A DNA stretch of 64,000 nt from Rhodopseudomonas sp. (GTDB lineage Bacteria > Pseudomonadota > Alphaproteobacteria > Rhizobiales > Xanthobacteraceae): positions 93,500 through 157,499 of the forward strand of contig NZ_JACABA010000003.1 of assembly GCF_013377015.1 (NCBI RefSeq), read 5' to 3'. The translations under genes and the position numbers were made by a program. Positions 31,575 through 40,084 of this stretch are shown here, piece by piece. Position 1 is the first letter of the stretch. Each line of letters begins with the position of its first letter. The notes under the pieces are model-generated. The model did no database searches and was not told the origin of the DNA. It worked only from the letters and a program-made list of their open reading frames with translations.

Positions 31575-32225
31575 ATGGTTGCGAATTCGTCCGCCCTGCT
31601 CTCACCCGCCCCTGACGACGACAGCGCGAAGCGTCGCCAGATTCTGGAGGGCGCCCGCGCGGTGTTTCTCGAACTCGGCTTCGACGGCGCCAGCATGGGC
31701 GAGATCGCGCGCGCCGCCGGCGTCTCGAAAGGGACGCTGTATGTCTACTTCGCCGACAAGGCTTCGCTGTTCACCGCGATTGTCGAACAGGAGAGCATCG
31801 CGCAGGGCATGCTGTCATTCGACTTCGCACCGGAGCGCGACGTCGAGACCACGCTGCGGGGGTTCGGCCTGGCCTATATCCAGCTGCTGTGCACCCCGCG
31901 CGGCGCTTCCGCGATCCGCACCGTGATGGCAATCGCCGAGCGGATGCCCGACATCGGTCGGCGCTACTACGAGCGCGTGATCGCCAACACCGTCGGCCGG
32001 TTCGCGCGCTACCTCGAGGCCCACGTCACATCCGGCACGCTGAGGATCGACGATTGCGAACTCGCCGCCTCGCAGTTCATGCAGATGTGCCAGGCGACGC
32101 TGTTCCTGCCGTTCATCTTCCAGGCCACCGAGCCGCCGTCGGCCGAGCGCATCGAATACGTCGTCGACAGCGCCAGCTGGATGTTCCTGGCGGCCTATCG
32201 CGCGCCGGCCGGCGAGCCGAACTAA
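31575..32225 (+). CDS. TetR/AcrR-family transcriptional regulator of the emrAB operon
   Basis: Ligand-responsive repressor, 216 residues from ATG 31575. N-terminal helix-turn-helix: RRQILEGARAVFLELGFDGASMGEIARAAGVSKGTLYVYFADK, the most conserved part of the family, and a helical C-terminal ligand-binding domain of the AcrR/YcdC type. An alternative GTG start at 31503 would add 24 residues but has no ribosome-binding site and lies close to the operator. It is divergent from emrAB, so it probably represses both itself and the pump. The stop overlaps that of the convergent extensin-like gene by 4 bp. Confidence 0.9.
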   Translation: MVANSSALLSPAPDDDSAKRRQILEGARAVFLELGFDGASMGEIARAAGVSKGTLYVYFADKASLFTAIVEQESIAQGMLSFDFAPERDVETTLRGFGLAYIQLLCTPRGASAIRTVMAIAERMPDIGRRYYERVIANTVGRFARYLEAHVTSGTLRIDDCELAASQFMQMCQATLFLPFIFQATEPPSAERIEYVVDSASWMFLAAYRAPAGEPN

Positions 32226-33415
32226 TCGTCGAGATATTCGGACTCGTCGATCAGCTGATTCATGCTGGTCGGCGCGTGTTTGCTGCCCAAAGACCCGGTG
32301 ATTCCCTGCGAATTGCTGGCATAGGGACTGCGCTGCTGGACCCTTGCGGCGATCTCCTCGCCGGGGATAGCGGCCGGCTGGCAGATGATGCGGCGGCTGG
32401 TGCGGCGCATCAGGTCGACGTGAATGTGATCGTAGTGATAGACGTTGGAGCCCGGCGCCAGCACGGTGTTGAACACCCGGCAAGCCGAACCCTGCACGTC
32501 GCGCAGGAAGCCCTGCTCTTCCGCCAGACCCTTCCAGCCATCCTTGACGGTGATACGGCGGCCATCGGCCAGCGTGAACGCGGCGATGTCGAGCGCGTTG
32601 CCGAAGGCGTGTTCGGAAATATGTGCGCGCGAATTGCCGTTCATGCCACGGCACGAATAAGCCGAGATCTGCTTGATCTCCGCCACGCGCACGCCGAACC
32701 AGCGCATCGCCGCCGGCTGCACGGCTTCGGCGAGCCACCGATCGAGCGCCGAGACGATCGGACAGGCCAGCGTGGCGACCGGCTTGATCGCGACCGGTCC
32801 GACCGAGCCGGTGACGTTGCCCGGCGAAGGCCCGAGGCGCGGCGGCGCATAGGGAGCGGCACCGGCTCGCGGCGACGTCGGAGAGAAATCGCGGTCGTCC
32901 AGGTCGGCAACCGCAGCGTCATTCGGCGCGCCATAGCGCGACCGCGGCAGCGCCGGCGACGCGCCCTCCGGCGGCAGGTCGATATCGTCCGGCTCCGGGG
33001 TCACGCCGGGAGCGTTCAGCAAAATCGGCCCGTTGACGCCGGATTGCCGGGAAGCCGTGCTCGGATAGGATGAGACAGGCGCCACCATCTGTGGCTGAGA
33101 AACCGGCCAGCGCGGCTGACTGGCGCCGCCGATGCTGCCAGGTGGGCGCAGTTCGTCGGCAAAACCGAACGCGCCGCTCTCGCCCAATGCTGCGACCTTG
33201 AGTGGAAATTCGGCGCCGCAGGCCCCAGGACCGGAAATCGGATCGATCCGCACCAGGTCGGCGGTCTCCTTGACCGCGCCGGATTTTAGGCACGCGACCT
33301 CGGCCTCGGCCCGCCACGGTTCACGTTCGGCGGTTTGAAACATGCCGCGACCGCAACCCGCCAACGATACAAGGACGAAGGAGCCGACGAGATACAAACG
33401 AACTCCGCGCGTCAT
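32222..33415 (-). CDS. Extensin-like lipoprotein with M15-like D,D-carboxypeptidase domain
   Basis: 397 residues from ATG 33415. A membrane-type signal ends in lipobox SLAGC, with cysteine 21 as the lipidation site. A Pro-rich middle (about 100-220) precedes the Extensin-like_C domain: CPIVSALDRWLAEAVQPAA, SYSCRGMNG, the H-x6-D motif SEHAFGNALDIAAF, and HYDHIHVDL, which together form an M15/VanY-type zinc site. Such proteins in Rhizobiales are thought to trim peptidoglycan. The substrate is inferred from the fold, not shown. Upstream, 33416-33660 holds no gene. Confidence 0.85.
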   Translation of the reverse strand: MTRGVRLYLVGSFVLVSLAGCGRGMFQTAEREPWRAEAEVACLKSGAVKETADLVRIDPISGPGACGAEFPLKVAALGESGAFGFADELRPPGSIGGASQPRWPVSQPQMVAPVSSYPSTASRQSGVNGPILLNAPGVTPEPDDIDLPPEGASPALPRSRYGAPNDAAVADLDDRDFSPTSPRAGAAPYAPPRLGPSPGNVTGSVGPVAIKPVATLACPIVSALDRWLAEAVQPAAMRWFGVRVAEIKQISAYSCRGMNGNSRAHISEHAFGNALDIAAFTLADGRRITVKDGWKGLAEEQGFLRDVQGSACRVFNTVLAPGSNVYHYDHIHVDLMRRTSRRIICQPAAIPGEEIAARVQQRSPYASNSQGITGSLGSKHAPTSMNQLIDESEYLDD

Positions 33416-33660
33416 CCGCGCACAATCCGCCAAGTTGATTAAGGACTATTGAATCGCGCGGCTTCAGCGATGCTTAACCATGAGCGGCTTGCGTGGCACG
33501 ACGTCCGCTCTCACGCGATGCCGTTGCCGGCAATCATCAGCCGCACCGACCCGGTTGCGACCTCGTAATGTTACTAGTCGGTGCGGCCAGTTAGGGTTGA
33601 CCGGTTAGGTTAAGTCCGCGAGGGCGTTGACGACGCGGCTGAAGCTGGTCAATTGGCGTC

Positions 33661-33903
33661 ATGATCGACGATGACGACAACTACGTACTCGATCCGCTCG
33701 GCAACCGAGTGTTGATCGGATTGTCCGCCAACGAGACCGCGGAGTTCTTCGAGCTCGAGGAACTGATCGGCCGGACCGGACCGCTGCCGCAGATCTCCAA
33801 CGACGAATGGTATCGACCAGAGGATCGCCGCTGGCTCGAACTGTACGAGAAACATGAATCGGCGCGGCGACCATTCCTGAGGAGCAGCAAGACCCGGCAT
33901 TGA
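33661..33903 (+). CDS. Conserved hypothetical protein, 80 residues
   Basis: Small acidic soluble protein rich in Asp and Glu at the N-terminus (MIDDDDNYVLDPLGNRVLIGL) followed by a Glu-rich stretch (SANETAEFFELEELIG) and NDEWYRPEDRRWLELYEKHE. No signal peptide, membrane helix or domain that I recognise. Codon usage is like its neighbours and the frame starts with a clean ATG, so I believe it is translated; similar short proteins of unknown function are common in this group. It precedes the HAD gene by 57 bp. Confidence 0.65.
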   Translation: MIDDDDNYVLDPLGNRVLIGLSANETAEFFELEELIGRTGPLPQISNDEWYRPEDRRWLELYEKHESARRPFLRSSKTRH

Positions 33904-33960
33904 GCCGGCCGCCACCCCGTGCTAGCCGTCGCTGCAACAACAATGACAGGGCGGGAAACG

Positions 33961-34596
33961 ATGCTCGAGGCAGTGATCTGGGATTTCGGCGGCGTGCTGA
34001 CGACCTCGCCGTTCGAGGCGTTCGCGCGCTACGAAACCGCACGCGGGCTGCCCGCCGACATCATCCGCCGCACCAATGCGGAGAACCATTTCGAGAACGC
34101 CTGGGCGAAATTCGAGCGCGCCGAGATCGATCTCGACACCTTCGACCGCTTGTTCGCCGAGGAATCGGCGGCGCTGGGCGCCGAAGTCCGCGGCCGCGAC
34201 GTGCTGCCGCTGTTGTCGGGCGAACTGCGGCCGGAAATGGTCGAGGCGCTGCGCATCGTCAAATCCAGCTGCAAGACCGGTTGCATTACCAACAACCTTC
34301 CCGCCAACGCGATCGGCAGCGCCGCCGGCCGCTCGCTCTATATCGCCGAGGTGATGGCGCTGTTCGATCACGTCATCGAGTCGGCCAAGATCGGGCTGCG
34401 CAAGCCCGACCCGCAGATCTACCTGCTGATGGTCGAGGCACTCGGCGTCGATCCGAGCAACTGCGTCTATCTCGACGATCTCGGCGTCAACCTGAAACCC
34501 GCACGCGAGATCGGGATGACCACGATCAAGGTGCTGAACGCTCAGCAGGCGATCGCCGAACTCGAAGCCGCCACCGGGCTGACGCTGCGCAATTAG
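33961..34596 (+). CDS. HAD-superfamily hydrolase (epoxide-hydrolase N-terminal/YihX-like)
   Basis: Haloacid dehalogenase-type phosphatase, 211 residues. Motif I IWDFGGVLTT with the Asp nucleophile at residue 7; motif II TNN; motif III Lys in GLRKPDPQIY; motif IV YLDDLGVN. The cap is helical (about 20-85), C1-type, as in YihX and the N-terminal phosphatase of soluble epoxide hydrolase, so it probably acts on a small phosphate ester. Start ATG 33961 gives the normal N-terminus; an ATG 42 nt upstream is possible. Its stop overlaps that of the convergent acr3 by 4 bp. Confidence 0.87.
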   Translation: MLEAVIWDFGGVLTTSPFEAFARYETARGLPADIIRRTNAENHFENAWAKFERAEIDLDTFDRLFAEESAALGAEVRGRDVLPLLSGELRPEMVEALRIVKSSCKTGCITNNLPANAIGSAAGRSLYIAEVMALFDHVIESAKIGLRKPDPQIYLLMVEALGVDPSNCVYLDDLGVNLKPAREIGMTTIKVLNAQQAIAELEAATGLTLRN

Positions 34597-35645
34597 CGCA
34601 GCGGCTCCGCGACCGGCGCTTTCGTGTCGCGCTCGTACCAGCCCTTGGAGCGGTTGACGATCCAGACCACGGTCAGCATCACCGGCACCTCGATCAGCAC
34701 GCCGACCACGGTGGCGAGCGCCGCGCCGGACTGGAAGCCGAACAGGCTGATCGCGGCGGCGACCGCCAGCTCGAAGAAGTTCGAGGCGCCGATCAGCGCC
34801 GACGGACCGGCCACGCAATGCTGCTCGCCGACCAGCCGGTTCAGCAGATAGGCCAACCCGGCGTTGAAATAGACCTGGATCAGGATCGGCACCGCCAACA
34901 GGCCGATGATCAGCGGCTGGGTCAGGATCTGTTCGCCCTGGAAGCCGAACAGCAGCACCAGCGTCGCCAGCAAGGCCACCAGTGATAGCGGCTGCAGCCC
35001 GCCGAGCAGCCGGTTCAACGCCGCCTCCCCGCCGGTCGCCAGCACGCGCCGCCGCAGCAGCTGCGCCACGATCACCGGCACCACGATATACAGCACCACC
35101 GACAGCACCAGCGTGTCCCACGGCACGATGATCGACGACAGCCCGAGCAACAGGCCGACGATCGGTGCAAAGGCGAACACCATGATGGCGTCGTTCAGTG
35201 CCACCTGGCTGAGGGTGAAATGCGGCTCGCCCTTGGTCAGGTTCGACCACACGAACACCATCGCCGTGCACGGCGCCGCGGCGAGGATGATCAGTCCGGC
35301 GATATAGCTGTCGATCTGCGCCGCCGGCAGGTAGCCGCGAAACAGATAGCCGATGAACAGCCAGCCCAGCGCCGCCATCGAGAACGGCTTCACCGCCCAG
35401 TTAATGAACAGCGTCACGCCGATGCCGCGCCAGTGTTCCTTGACGCGGCCGAGCGCGGCGAAGTCGATCTTGATCAGCATCGGCACGATCATCAGCCAGA
35501 TCAGCGCCGCCACCGGCAAATTGACCTTTGCGACCTCAGCCGCGCCGATCGCCTGGAACACGCCCGGCATCAGATGGCCGAGCCCGATCCCGGCGACGAT
35601 GCACAAGGCGACCCACAGCGTCAGATAACGTTCGAAGGTCGACAT
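34593..35645 (-). CDS. acr3: Arsenite efflux transporter Acr3
   Basis: Integral membrane arsenite exporter of the BART superfamily, 350 residues from ATG 35645, with ten predicted helices. Family motifs: WLMIVPMLIKIDFAAL in helix 2, AAPCTAMVFVWSNLTKG with the essential Cys in helix 4, ALNDAIMVFAFAPIVGLLLG, and GVLIEVPVML in the last part with the conserved Glu. It is the last gene of the arsR-arsC-arsC-acr3 operon and exports the As(III) made by the two reductases. The 42 codons open upstream are antisense-like and excluded. Confidence 0.95.
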   Translation of the reverse strand: MSTFERYLTLWVALCIVAGIGLGHLMPGVFQAIGAAEVAKVNLPVAALIWLMIVPMLIKIDFAALGRVKEHWRGIGVTLFINWAVKPFSMAALGWLFIGYLFRGYLPAAQIDSYIAGLIILAAAPCTAMVFVWSNLTKGEPHFTLSQVALNDAIMVFAFAPIVGLLLGLSSIIVPWDTLVLSVVLYIVVPVIVAQLLRRRVLATGGEAALNRLLGGLQPLSLVALLATLVLLFGFQGEQILTQPLIIGLLAVPILIQVYFNAGLAYLLNRLVGEQHCVAGPSALIGASNFFELAVAAAISLFGFQSGAALATVVGVLIEVPVMLTVVWIVNRSKGWYERDTKAPVAEPLR

Positions 35646-35656
35646 TTGATTTCCTC

Positions 35657-36097
35657 TCAGGCGGTCGTAGCGCGTTGGCCGCTGGCGTCGAGCACAAGCT
35701 CGCCGTCTTCCTTGCGGAATTCGCCTTGCTGCGACGGCGGCAGAATCTCCAGCACGGCTTCGGACGGCCGGCACAGCCGGACGCCGAGCGGACTCACCAC
35801 GATCGGGCGATTGATCAGGATCGGATGCGCCAGCATCGCGTCGAGCAATTGCGCATCGGTGAGCTCGGCGGCGCCGAGACCGAGTTCGGCGTAGGGCGTG
35901 CCCTTCTCGCGCAGCAGCGCGCGGACCGGAATGCCCATCCGCGCGATCAGTTGCTGCAACAGCGCGCGCGACGGCGGCGTCTTGAGATATTCGATCACAT
36001 GCGGCTCGATTCCGGCATGGCGGATCAGCGCCAGCGTATTGCGCGAGGTGCCGCAGTCCGGATTGTGGTAGATGATGACGTCCATGGCGGGCTTCAT
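35657..36097 (-). CDS. arsC: Glutaredoxin-dependent arsenate reductase ArsC
   Basis: Reduces arsenate to arsenite with glutathione and glutaredoxin. About 146 residues. The catalytic Cys is in NPDCGTSRN, and the three arginines that bind arsenate in E. coli ArsC are present in the same contexts (GIPVRALLREKG; ILINRPIVV; GVRLCRP). The start overlaps the stop of the upstream reductase as ATGA; ATG 36085, four codons in, is the alternative. The acr3 start is 12 bp downstream of the stop. Confidence 0.93.
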   Translation of the reverse strand: MKPAMDVIIYHNPDCGTSRNTLALIRHAGIEPHVIEYLKTPPSRALLQQLIARMGIPVRALLREKGTPYAELGLGAAELTDAQLLDAMLAHPILINRPIVVSPLGVRLCRPSEAVLEILPPSQQGEFRKEDGELVLDASGQRATTA

Positions 36098-36636
36098 GCC
36101 ACGTTCGGGCGCGGGGCCGAGGCGCCCTCGCCGCGGCCGATATCGCGCAATTTGGTGCCGAGCGTCAGCGGATCGAGTTGCCTCAGCGGCAACGCAGTGA
36201 AGATCGAAATCCGATTCTTCAGATAGCGCAGCGCGGTGACGAAGGCGGCCTGTTTTGCAAAATCCGAGCCAGCCACGTCCGCCGGATCCTCGATGCCCCA
36301 ATGCGCGGTCATCGGCTGCCCCGGCCAGACCGGGCAGGATTCGCCGGCGGCGCTGTCGCACACCGTGAACACGAAATCCATCACCGGCGCGTCGGCCGAC
36401 GCGAACTCCAGCCAGCTCTTCGACTGCAGTCCTTCGATCGGATAGTCGAAGCTCTGCAACACTTCGAGCGCGAACGGATTGACCTGCCCCTTCGGCTGGC
36501 TTCCGGCCGAGAACGCCTGGAATCGGCCGCGTCCTTCCTTGCGCAGGATCGATTCGGCGATGATCGAGCGCGCTGAATTGCCGGTGCACAGGAACAGCAC
36601 GTTATACAAGGGTGCGGACGACGGGTTTTCGGTCAC
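36094..36636 (-). CDS. arsC: LMW-phosphatase-type arsenate reductase ArsC
   Basis: Second arsenate reductase, from the low-molecular-weight protein tyrosine phosphatase fold. 180 residues. P-loop nucleophile in LFLCTGNSARSIIAE (C-x5-R-S), followed by AFSAGSQPKGQVNPFALEVLQ and VCDSAAGESCPVWPG, which carries further cysteines. GTG 36636 has AAGGA upstream and overlaps the end of arsR by 35 bp. The C-terminus is extended. Whether the electron donor is thioredoxin or glutaredoxin cannot be read from sequence alone. Confidence 0.9.
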   Translation of the reverse strand: MTENPSSAPLYNVLFLCTGNSARSIIAESILRKEGRGRFQAFSAGSQPKGQVNPFALEVLQSFDYPIEGLQSKSWLEFASADAPVMDFVFTVCDSAAGESCPVWPGQPMTAHWGIEDPADVAGSDFAKQAAFVTALRYLKNRISIFTALPLRQLDPLTLGTKLRDIGRGEGASAPRPNVA

Positions 36637-36988
36637 GGGCGTTTCCTTTCTGTGGCGGACAACATGGCGCCAGATCCGCAATCAGCGGCGCGCAGACCTC
36701 GGGCCGGCCGCCGCAGCAATCCTTGATCAGGAACAGCGCCACGTTCTGGAACCGCGCCAGATCGGCGCGATAGACGATCGAACGACTGGCGCGGCGCGAC
36801 GACACCAGCCCGGCGCGGGTCAGGATCGCCAGATGCGACGACATCGTGTTCTGCGGCACCGCCAAGACGCGGGCGATCTCGCCGGCGGCGAGCCCGTCCG
36901 GCTCGTGTTTGGCGAGCAGCCGAAACACCTCGAGCCGGGTCGATTGCGCCAGCGCCGCCAGTGCAAGGATGGCGTCTTCGTTTTCCAT
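36602..36988 (-). CDS. arsR: ArsR-family arsenical repressor, first copy
   Basis: Winged-helix metal(loid)-responsive repressor, 128 residues from ATG 36988. HTH: AQSTRLEVFRLLAKHEPDGLAAGEIARVLAVPQNTMSSHLAILTRAGLV. The sensing cysteines are probably C-terminal: KDCCGGRPEVC and APCCPPQK, rather than in the classic alpha-3 ELCVC position. It is the first gene of the arsR-arsC-arsC-acr3 operon and is divergent from a second arsR; a palindrome at its start codon is the likely operator. Confidence 0.92.
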   Translation of the reverse strand: MENEDAILALAALAQSTRLEVFRLLAKHEPDGLAAGEIARVLAVPQNTMSSHLAILTRAGLVSSRRASRSIVYRADLARFQNVALFLIKDCCGGRPEVCAPLIADLAPCCPPQKGNARDRKPVVRTLV

Positions 36989-37010
36989 ATATCTAGATAT
37001 ACCGATATAT
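36989..37010. promoter_or_regulatory. Candidate ArsR operator
   Basis: The perfect 12-bp palindrome ATATCTAGATAT (36989-37000) abuts the arsR start codon, and a half-site repeat GATATAT follows at 37004-37010. AT-rich dyads of this kind in the promoter or start region are typical ArsR/SmtB operators; it stands out from the GC-rich surroundings. The transcription start of arsR could therefore be very close to the start codon. Confidence 0.6.
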
Positions 37011-37100
37011 TGTCCGCCGTCAAGCGCGCCGCGCGACGATAATTCCATCTTGCTAGAATTACTGTTTGACGATCGGCGGCCGGCGTGACAGGCTGGCACC

Positions 37101-37418
37101 ATGAAGATCGACGACGTCGCCAAGAAACTGGAAGCGCTGGGCAACCCGACCCGGCTCAAGATCTATCGGGCGCTGGTGCGCGCCGGCGAGGCCGGCACAC
37201 CGGTGGGCCGGTTGCAGGACAAACTCAAGATCGCGCCGTCGACGCTGTCGCATCATCTCAAGACGCTGGTGGCGGCCGGGCTGATCCGGCAGCAGCGCGC
37301 GGCGACGACGCTACATTGCCACGCCAATTACGACGTCATGCGCGGCCTGGTCGACTTCATGGTGGCGGAATGCTGCGCCGACGCCGCCGAATGCCAGGAG
37401 ACCAAGAGCGCGGCCTGA
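37101..37418 (+). CDS. arsR: ArsR-family regulator, second copy
   Basis: Winged-helix regulator, 105 residues. HTH: LGNPTRLKIYRALVRAGEAGTPVGRLQDKLKIAPSTLSHHLKTLVAAGLI. C-terminal cysteines are in AECCADAAEC, a likely metalloid site. It differs in sequence from the first ArsR and is divergent from it. It precedes arsM by 108 bp on the same strand, so it probably controls arsM and perhaps also the divergent operon. Confidence 0.9.
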   Translation: MKIDDVAKKLEALGNPTRLKIYRALVRAGEAGTPVGRLQDKLKIAPSTLSHHLKTLVAAGLIRQQRAATTLHCHANYDVMRGLVDFMVAECCADAAECQETKSAA

Positions 37419-37526
37419 ATTGTTGCGGCGACGCTTCGCGTCGAGCCTTATTATTCGATCATTCTGGATTGATGGAATCTCAAAACGCCGAATTCAATCT
37501 TCCTCAGCAGCCAACAGGAGTCTCCA

Positions 37527-38339
37527 ATGCAGCCAACCGACATCACCGAAGTGGTCCGCGAGAAATTTGCCCAGGCGGCGTTGCGCGCCGGCGGCTCATG
37601 CTGCGGCGGCGGCGTCGAGAACGTCAGCCCGATCACCTCGAACCTTTACGACCAGGTTCAGACCGACGCCCTGCCCGACACCGCGGTGCTGGCGTCGCTG
37701 GGCTGCGGCAACCCGACCGCGCTGGCCGAACTCAAGCCCGGCGAGACCGTGCTCGATCTCGGCTCCGGCGGCGGCATCGACGTGCTGCTGTCGGCGCGCC
37801 GGGTCGGCCCGACCGGCAAGGCCTACGGCCTCGACATGACCGACGAGATGCTGGCGCTGGCGCGCGACAACCAGCGCAAGGCCGGCGCGGAGAACGTCGA
37901 ATTTCTCAAAGGGCAGATCGAGGCGATTCCGCTGCCCGACAATTCGGTCGACGTCATCATCTCGAATTGCGTGATCAATCTGTCGGCCGACAAGGATCGC
38001 ACCTTGCAGGAGGCGTTCCGCGTGCTGAAGCCGGGCGGCCGCTTCGCGGTCTCCGATGTGGTGACGCGCGGCGAGATTCCCGCGGACGTCCGCGGCAGCG
38101 CGCTGTTGTGGATCGGCTGCATCGCCGGCGCGCTCGATGAAGACGACTACCGCGCCAAGCTCGCCGCGGCCGGCTTCGACGCCATCGAGATCGTGCCGAC
38201 CCGGATCTACCAAGTCGAGGACGCCCGCGAATTCCTCACAGCCAAGGGCATCGACGTCGATGCGATCGCCCCGCAGATCGACGGCAAGTTCATGGGCGCC
38301 TTCGTGCGGGCAACCAAGCCGGCGCCGCGCTGCTGCTGA
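37527..38339 (+). CDS. arsM: Arsenite S-adenosylmethyltransferase ArsM
   Basis: Methylates As(III) to volatile methylarsines using SAM. 270 residues. N-terminal GGSCCGG (C25, C26), SAM motif LDLGSGGG at 77-83, and the three cysteines that bind As(III) in this family, C60 (SLGCGNP), C148 (ISNCVINL) and C198 (WIGCIAGAL). The protein ends PRCC. It is very similar, as I recall, to the characterised ArsM of Rhodopseudomonas palustris. Start ATG 37527 is preceded by AGGAG at good spacing. Confidence 0.96.
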   Translation: MQPTDITEVVREKFAQAALRAGGSCCGGGVENVSPITSNLYDQVQTDALPDTAVLASLGCGNPTALAELKPGETVLDLGSGGGIDVLLSARRVGPTGKAYGLDMTDEMLALARDNQRKAGAENVEFLKGQIEAIPLPDNSVDVIISNCVINLSADKDRTLQEAFRVLKPGGRFAVSDVVTRGEIPADVRGSALLWIGCIAGALDEDDYRAKLAAAGFDAIEIVPTRIYQVEDAREFLTAKGIDVDAIAPQIDGKFMGAFVRATKPAPRCC

Positions 38340-38396
38340 TCGCGCATCCTGGCTTGATCGGGCGGCGGAAGTCCCGTCGCCCCATCTCGACAGCCG

Positions 38397-39845
38397 TTAC
38401 AGGCTGTCGCCGAAATCGGCGCGGAACTTCGCCACCAGCCGGTCCTGCCAATCCGACACCGGCTTCAGCAGGCCGTAGAAGAAGCGCAGCACCTCGGGCT
38501 CCTCGACGAACTTCAAGCCGCCGATCAGCTTACGGTTGTCGTACAGCCAGGCGATGCGGTCGACCGCGTATTTCACCTGCGACAGCGTGAACACCCGGCG
38601 CGGCAGCGCCAGCCGCACCAGTTCCATGTTGGCGAACACCTCGCGGCCGTCCGGCTCGCGCTGCTCCGACAGCGTGCCGCGCTCCATGCCGCGAATCCCG
38701 CTGGCGATATACAGCGCCGAGGCCAGCGCGCCGGCCGGATATTGCTCCTGCGGAATGTGGTCGACGAACTCTTTCGCATTGATGTGGCAGCCGAGCCCGC
38801 CGGCCGGAGTAATCACCGGCACGCCACGCTCCAAAAGCTGTTCGACCATGTAGGCGATGAATTGCGGACCCTGATTGATCATGTCCTCGTCCATGGTCTC
38901 TTCGAGACCGACGGTCAGCACTTCCATTTCCCGCACCGACATCCCGCCATAGGTCAGGAAGCCCTCGTACAGCGGCACCAGCGGGCGCATCTTGTGGTAG
39001 ATCGCCTCGTCGCGAATGCAGATGCCGCCGCCGCGGGCGCAGCCGAGTTTTCGCGCGGAGAAATAAATCACGTCGCACAGGTCGGCGGTGGCGCGGGCGA
39101 TCTCGCGGATGCTGAGATCCTTGCAGGCGTCTTCGCGGACCTTGTTGAAATACAGATTGTCGGCGAGCAGGCTGGCGTCGAGCACCAGCAACACGCCTGT
39201 GTCGCGGCACACCGCGCTGACATCGGCGAGGTTCTGCAGCGAGAACGGCTGGCCGCCGATCAGATTGGTGCCGGATTCCATCCGCACGAAGGCGATGTTG
39301 GCGGCGCCGCGCTGCCGGATCACCGCCCGCAGCTTGGCGATGTCCATATTGCCCTTGAACGGCTCGGCGCTGACCACTTCCAGCCCGGCATCGGTCACCA
39401 GTTCCTCGACGCTGCCGCCCATCAGGGTGATGTGCGCCTTGGTGGTGGTGAAGTGATAGTTCATCGGCACCACCGAACCCGGCGTCACCAGAACCTTGGC
39501 CAGGATGTGCTCGCAGGCGCGGCCCTGATGGGTCGGCAGGAAGTAGCGCATCCCGAAGATCTCGCGCAGCTTGTTTTCCAGCCGCGTGTAGGTGGCGCTG
39601 CCGGCGTAGGAATCGTCGGCCACCAGCATCGCGGCCTGCTGCTGATCGCTCATGGCGTTGACGCCGGAATCGGTCAGCATGTCGAGAAACACGTCGGCGT
39701 TCTGCAGCAGGAAGGTGTTGTTGCCCGCCGCCGACATTTTCTCGAGCCGGCGTTCGACCGGCGGCAGGTTCAGTTTCTGGACGATCCGCACCTTGTGCAT
39801 TTCCAGAGGCACCGCCTCGTTGCCGTAAAACTTCACGCTTACCAT
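38397..39845 (-). CDS. PLP-dependent beta-eliminating lyase, tryptophanase/tyrosine phenol-lyase family
   Basis: 482 residues from ATG 39845, which has GGGGAG upstream. Typical motifs: LLTDSGVNAMSDQQQAAM near residue 60, PTHQGRACE (Thr that stacks in the active site), GGQPFSLQNLA, and the PLP lysine in YFSARKLGCARGGG; the C-terminal part has GIRGMERG and LALPRRVFT. Overall it is nearer to tyrosine phenol-lyase than to E. coli TnaA where the two differ (LTDSGxNAMSD, GxRxMERG), but it is divergent, and whether it uses tyrosine, tryptophan or another beta-substituted amino acid cannot be decided. Neighbours do not suggest a pathway. Confidence 0.85.
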   Translation of the reverse strand: MVSVKFYGNEAVPLEMHKVRIVQKLNLPPVERRLEKMSAAGNNTFLLQNADVFLDMLTDSGVNAMSDQQQAAMLVADDSYAGSATYTRLENKLREIFGMRYFLPTHQGRACEHILAKVLVTPGSVVPMNYHFTTTKAHITLMGGSVEELVTDAGLEVVSAEPFKGNMDIAKLRAVIRQRGAANIAFVRMESGTNLIGGQPFSLQNLADVSAVCRDTGVLLVLDASLLADNLYFNKVREDACKDLSIREIARATADLCDVIYFSARKLGCARGGGICIRDEAIYHKMRPLVPLYEGFLTYGGMSVREMEVLTVGLEETMDEDMINQGPQFIAYMVEQLLERGVPVITPAGGLGCHINAKEFVDHIPQEQYPAGALASALYIASGIRGMERGTLSEQREPDGREVFANMELVRLALPRRVFTLSQVKYAVDRIAWLYDNRKLIGGLKFVEEPEVLRFFYGLLKPVSDWQDRLVAKFRADFGDSL

Positions 39846-40084
39846 GTCGGTTCTCCCCGGATTGAGGAGCGCAGACATATCGAGCGGCCCGGCAATCTCA
39901 ATTGTCCCGGATCAAACCGAACCGCCCGGCCGTGCCGATGAAACAAAACCCCACCCGGATGAAACCAAATTGCCGGTCCGGTGAAGACGTCCTGAAACCT
40001 TTGTCGGGGTAGAGATGCCCTCAACAAGGCGCCGAACGGCGCCAGCAGGGCGATCAAACAGGGCGTTCAGACAGGGAGCCGACC

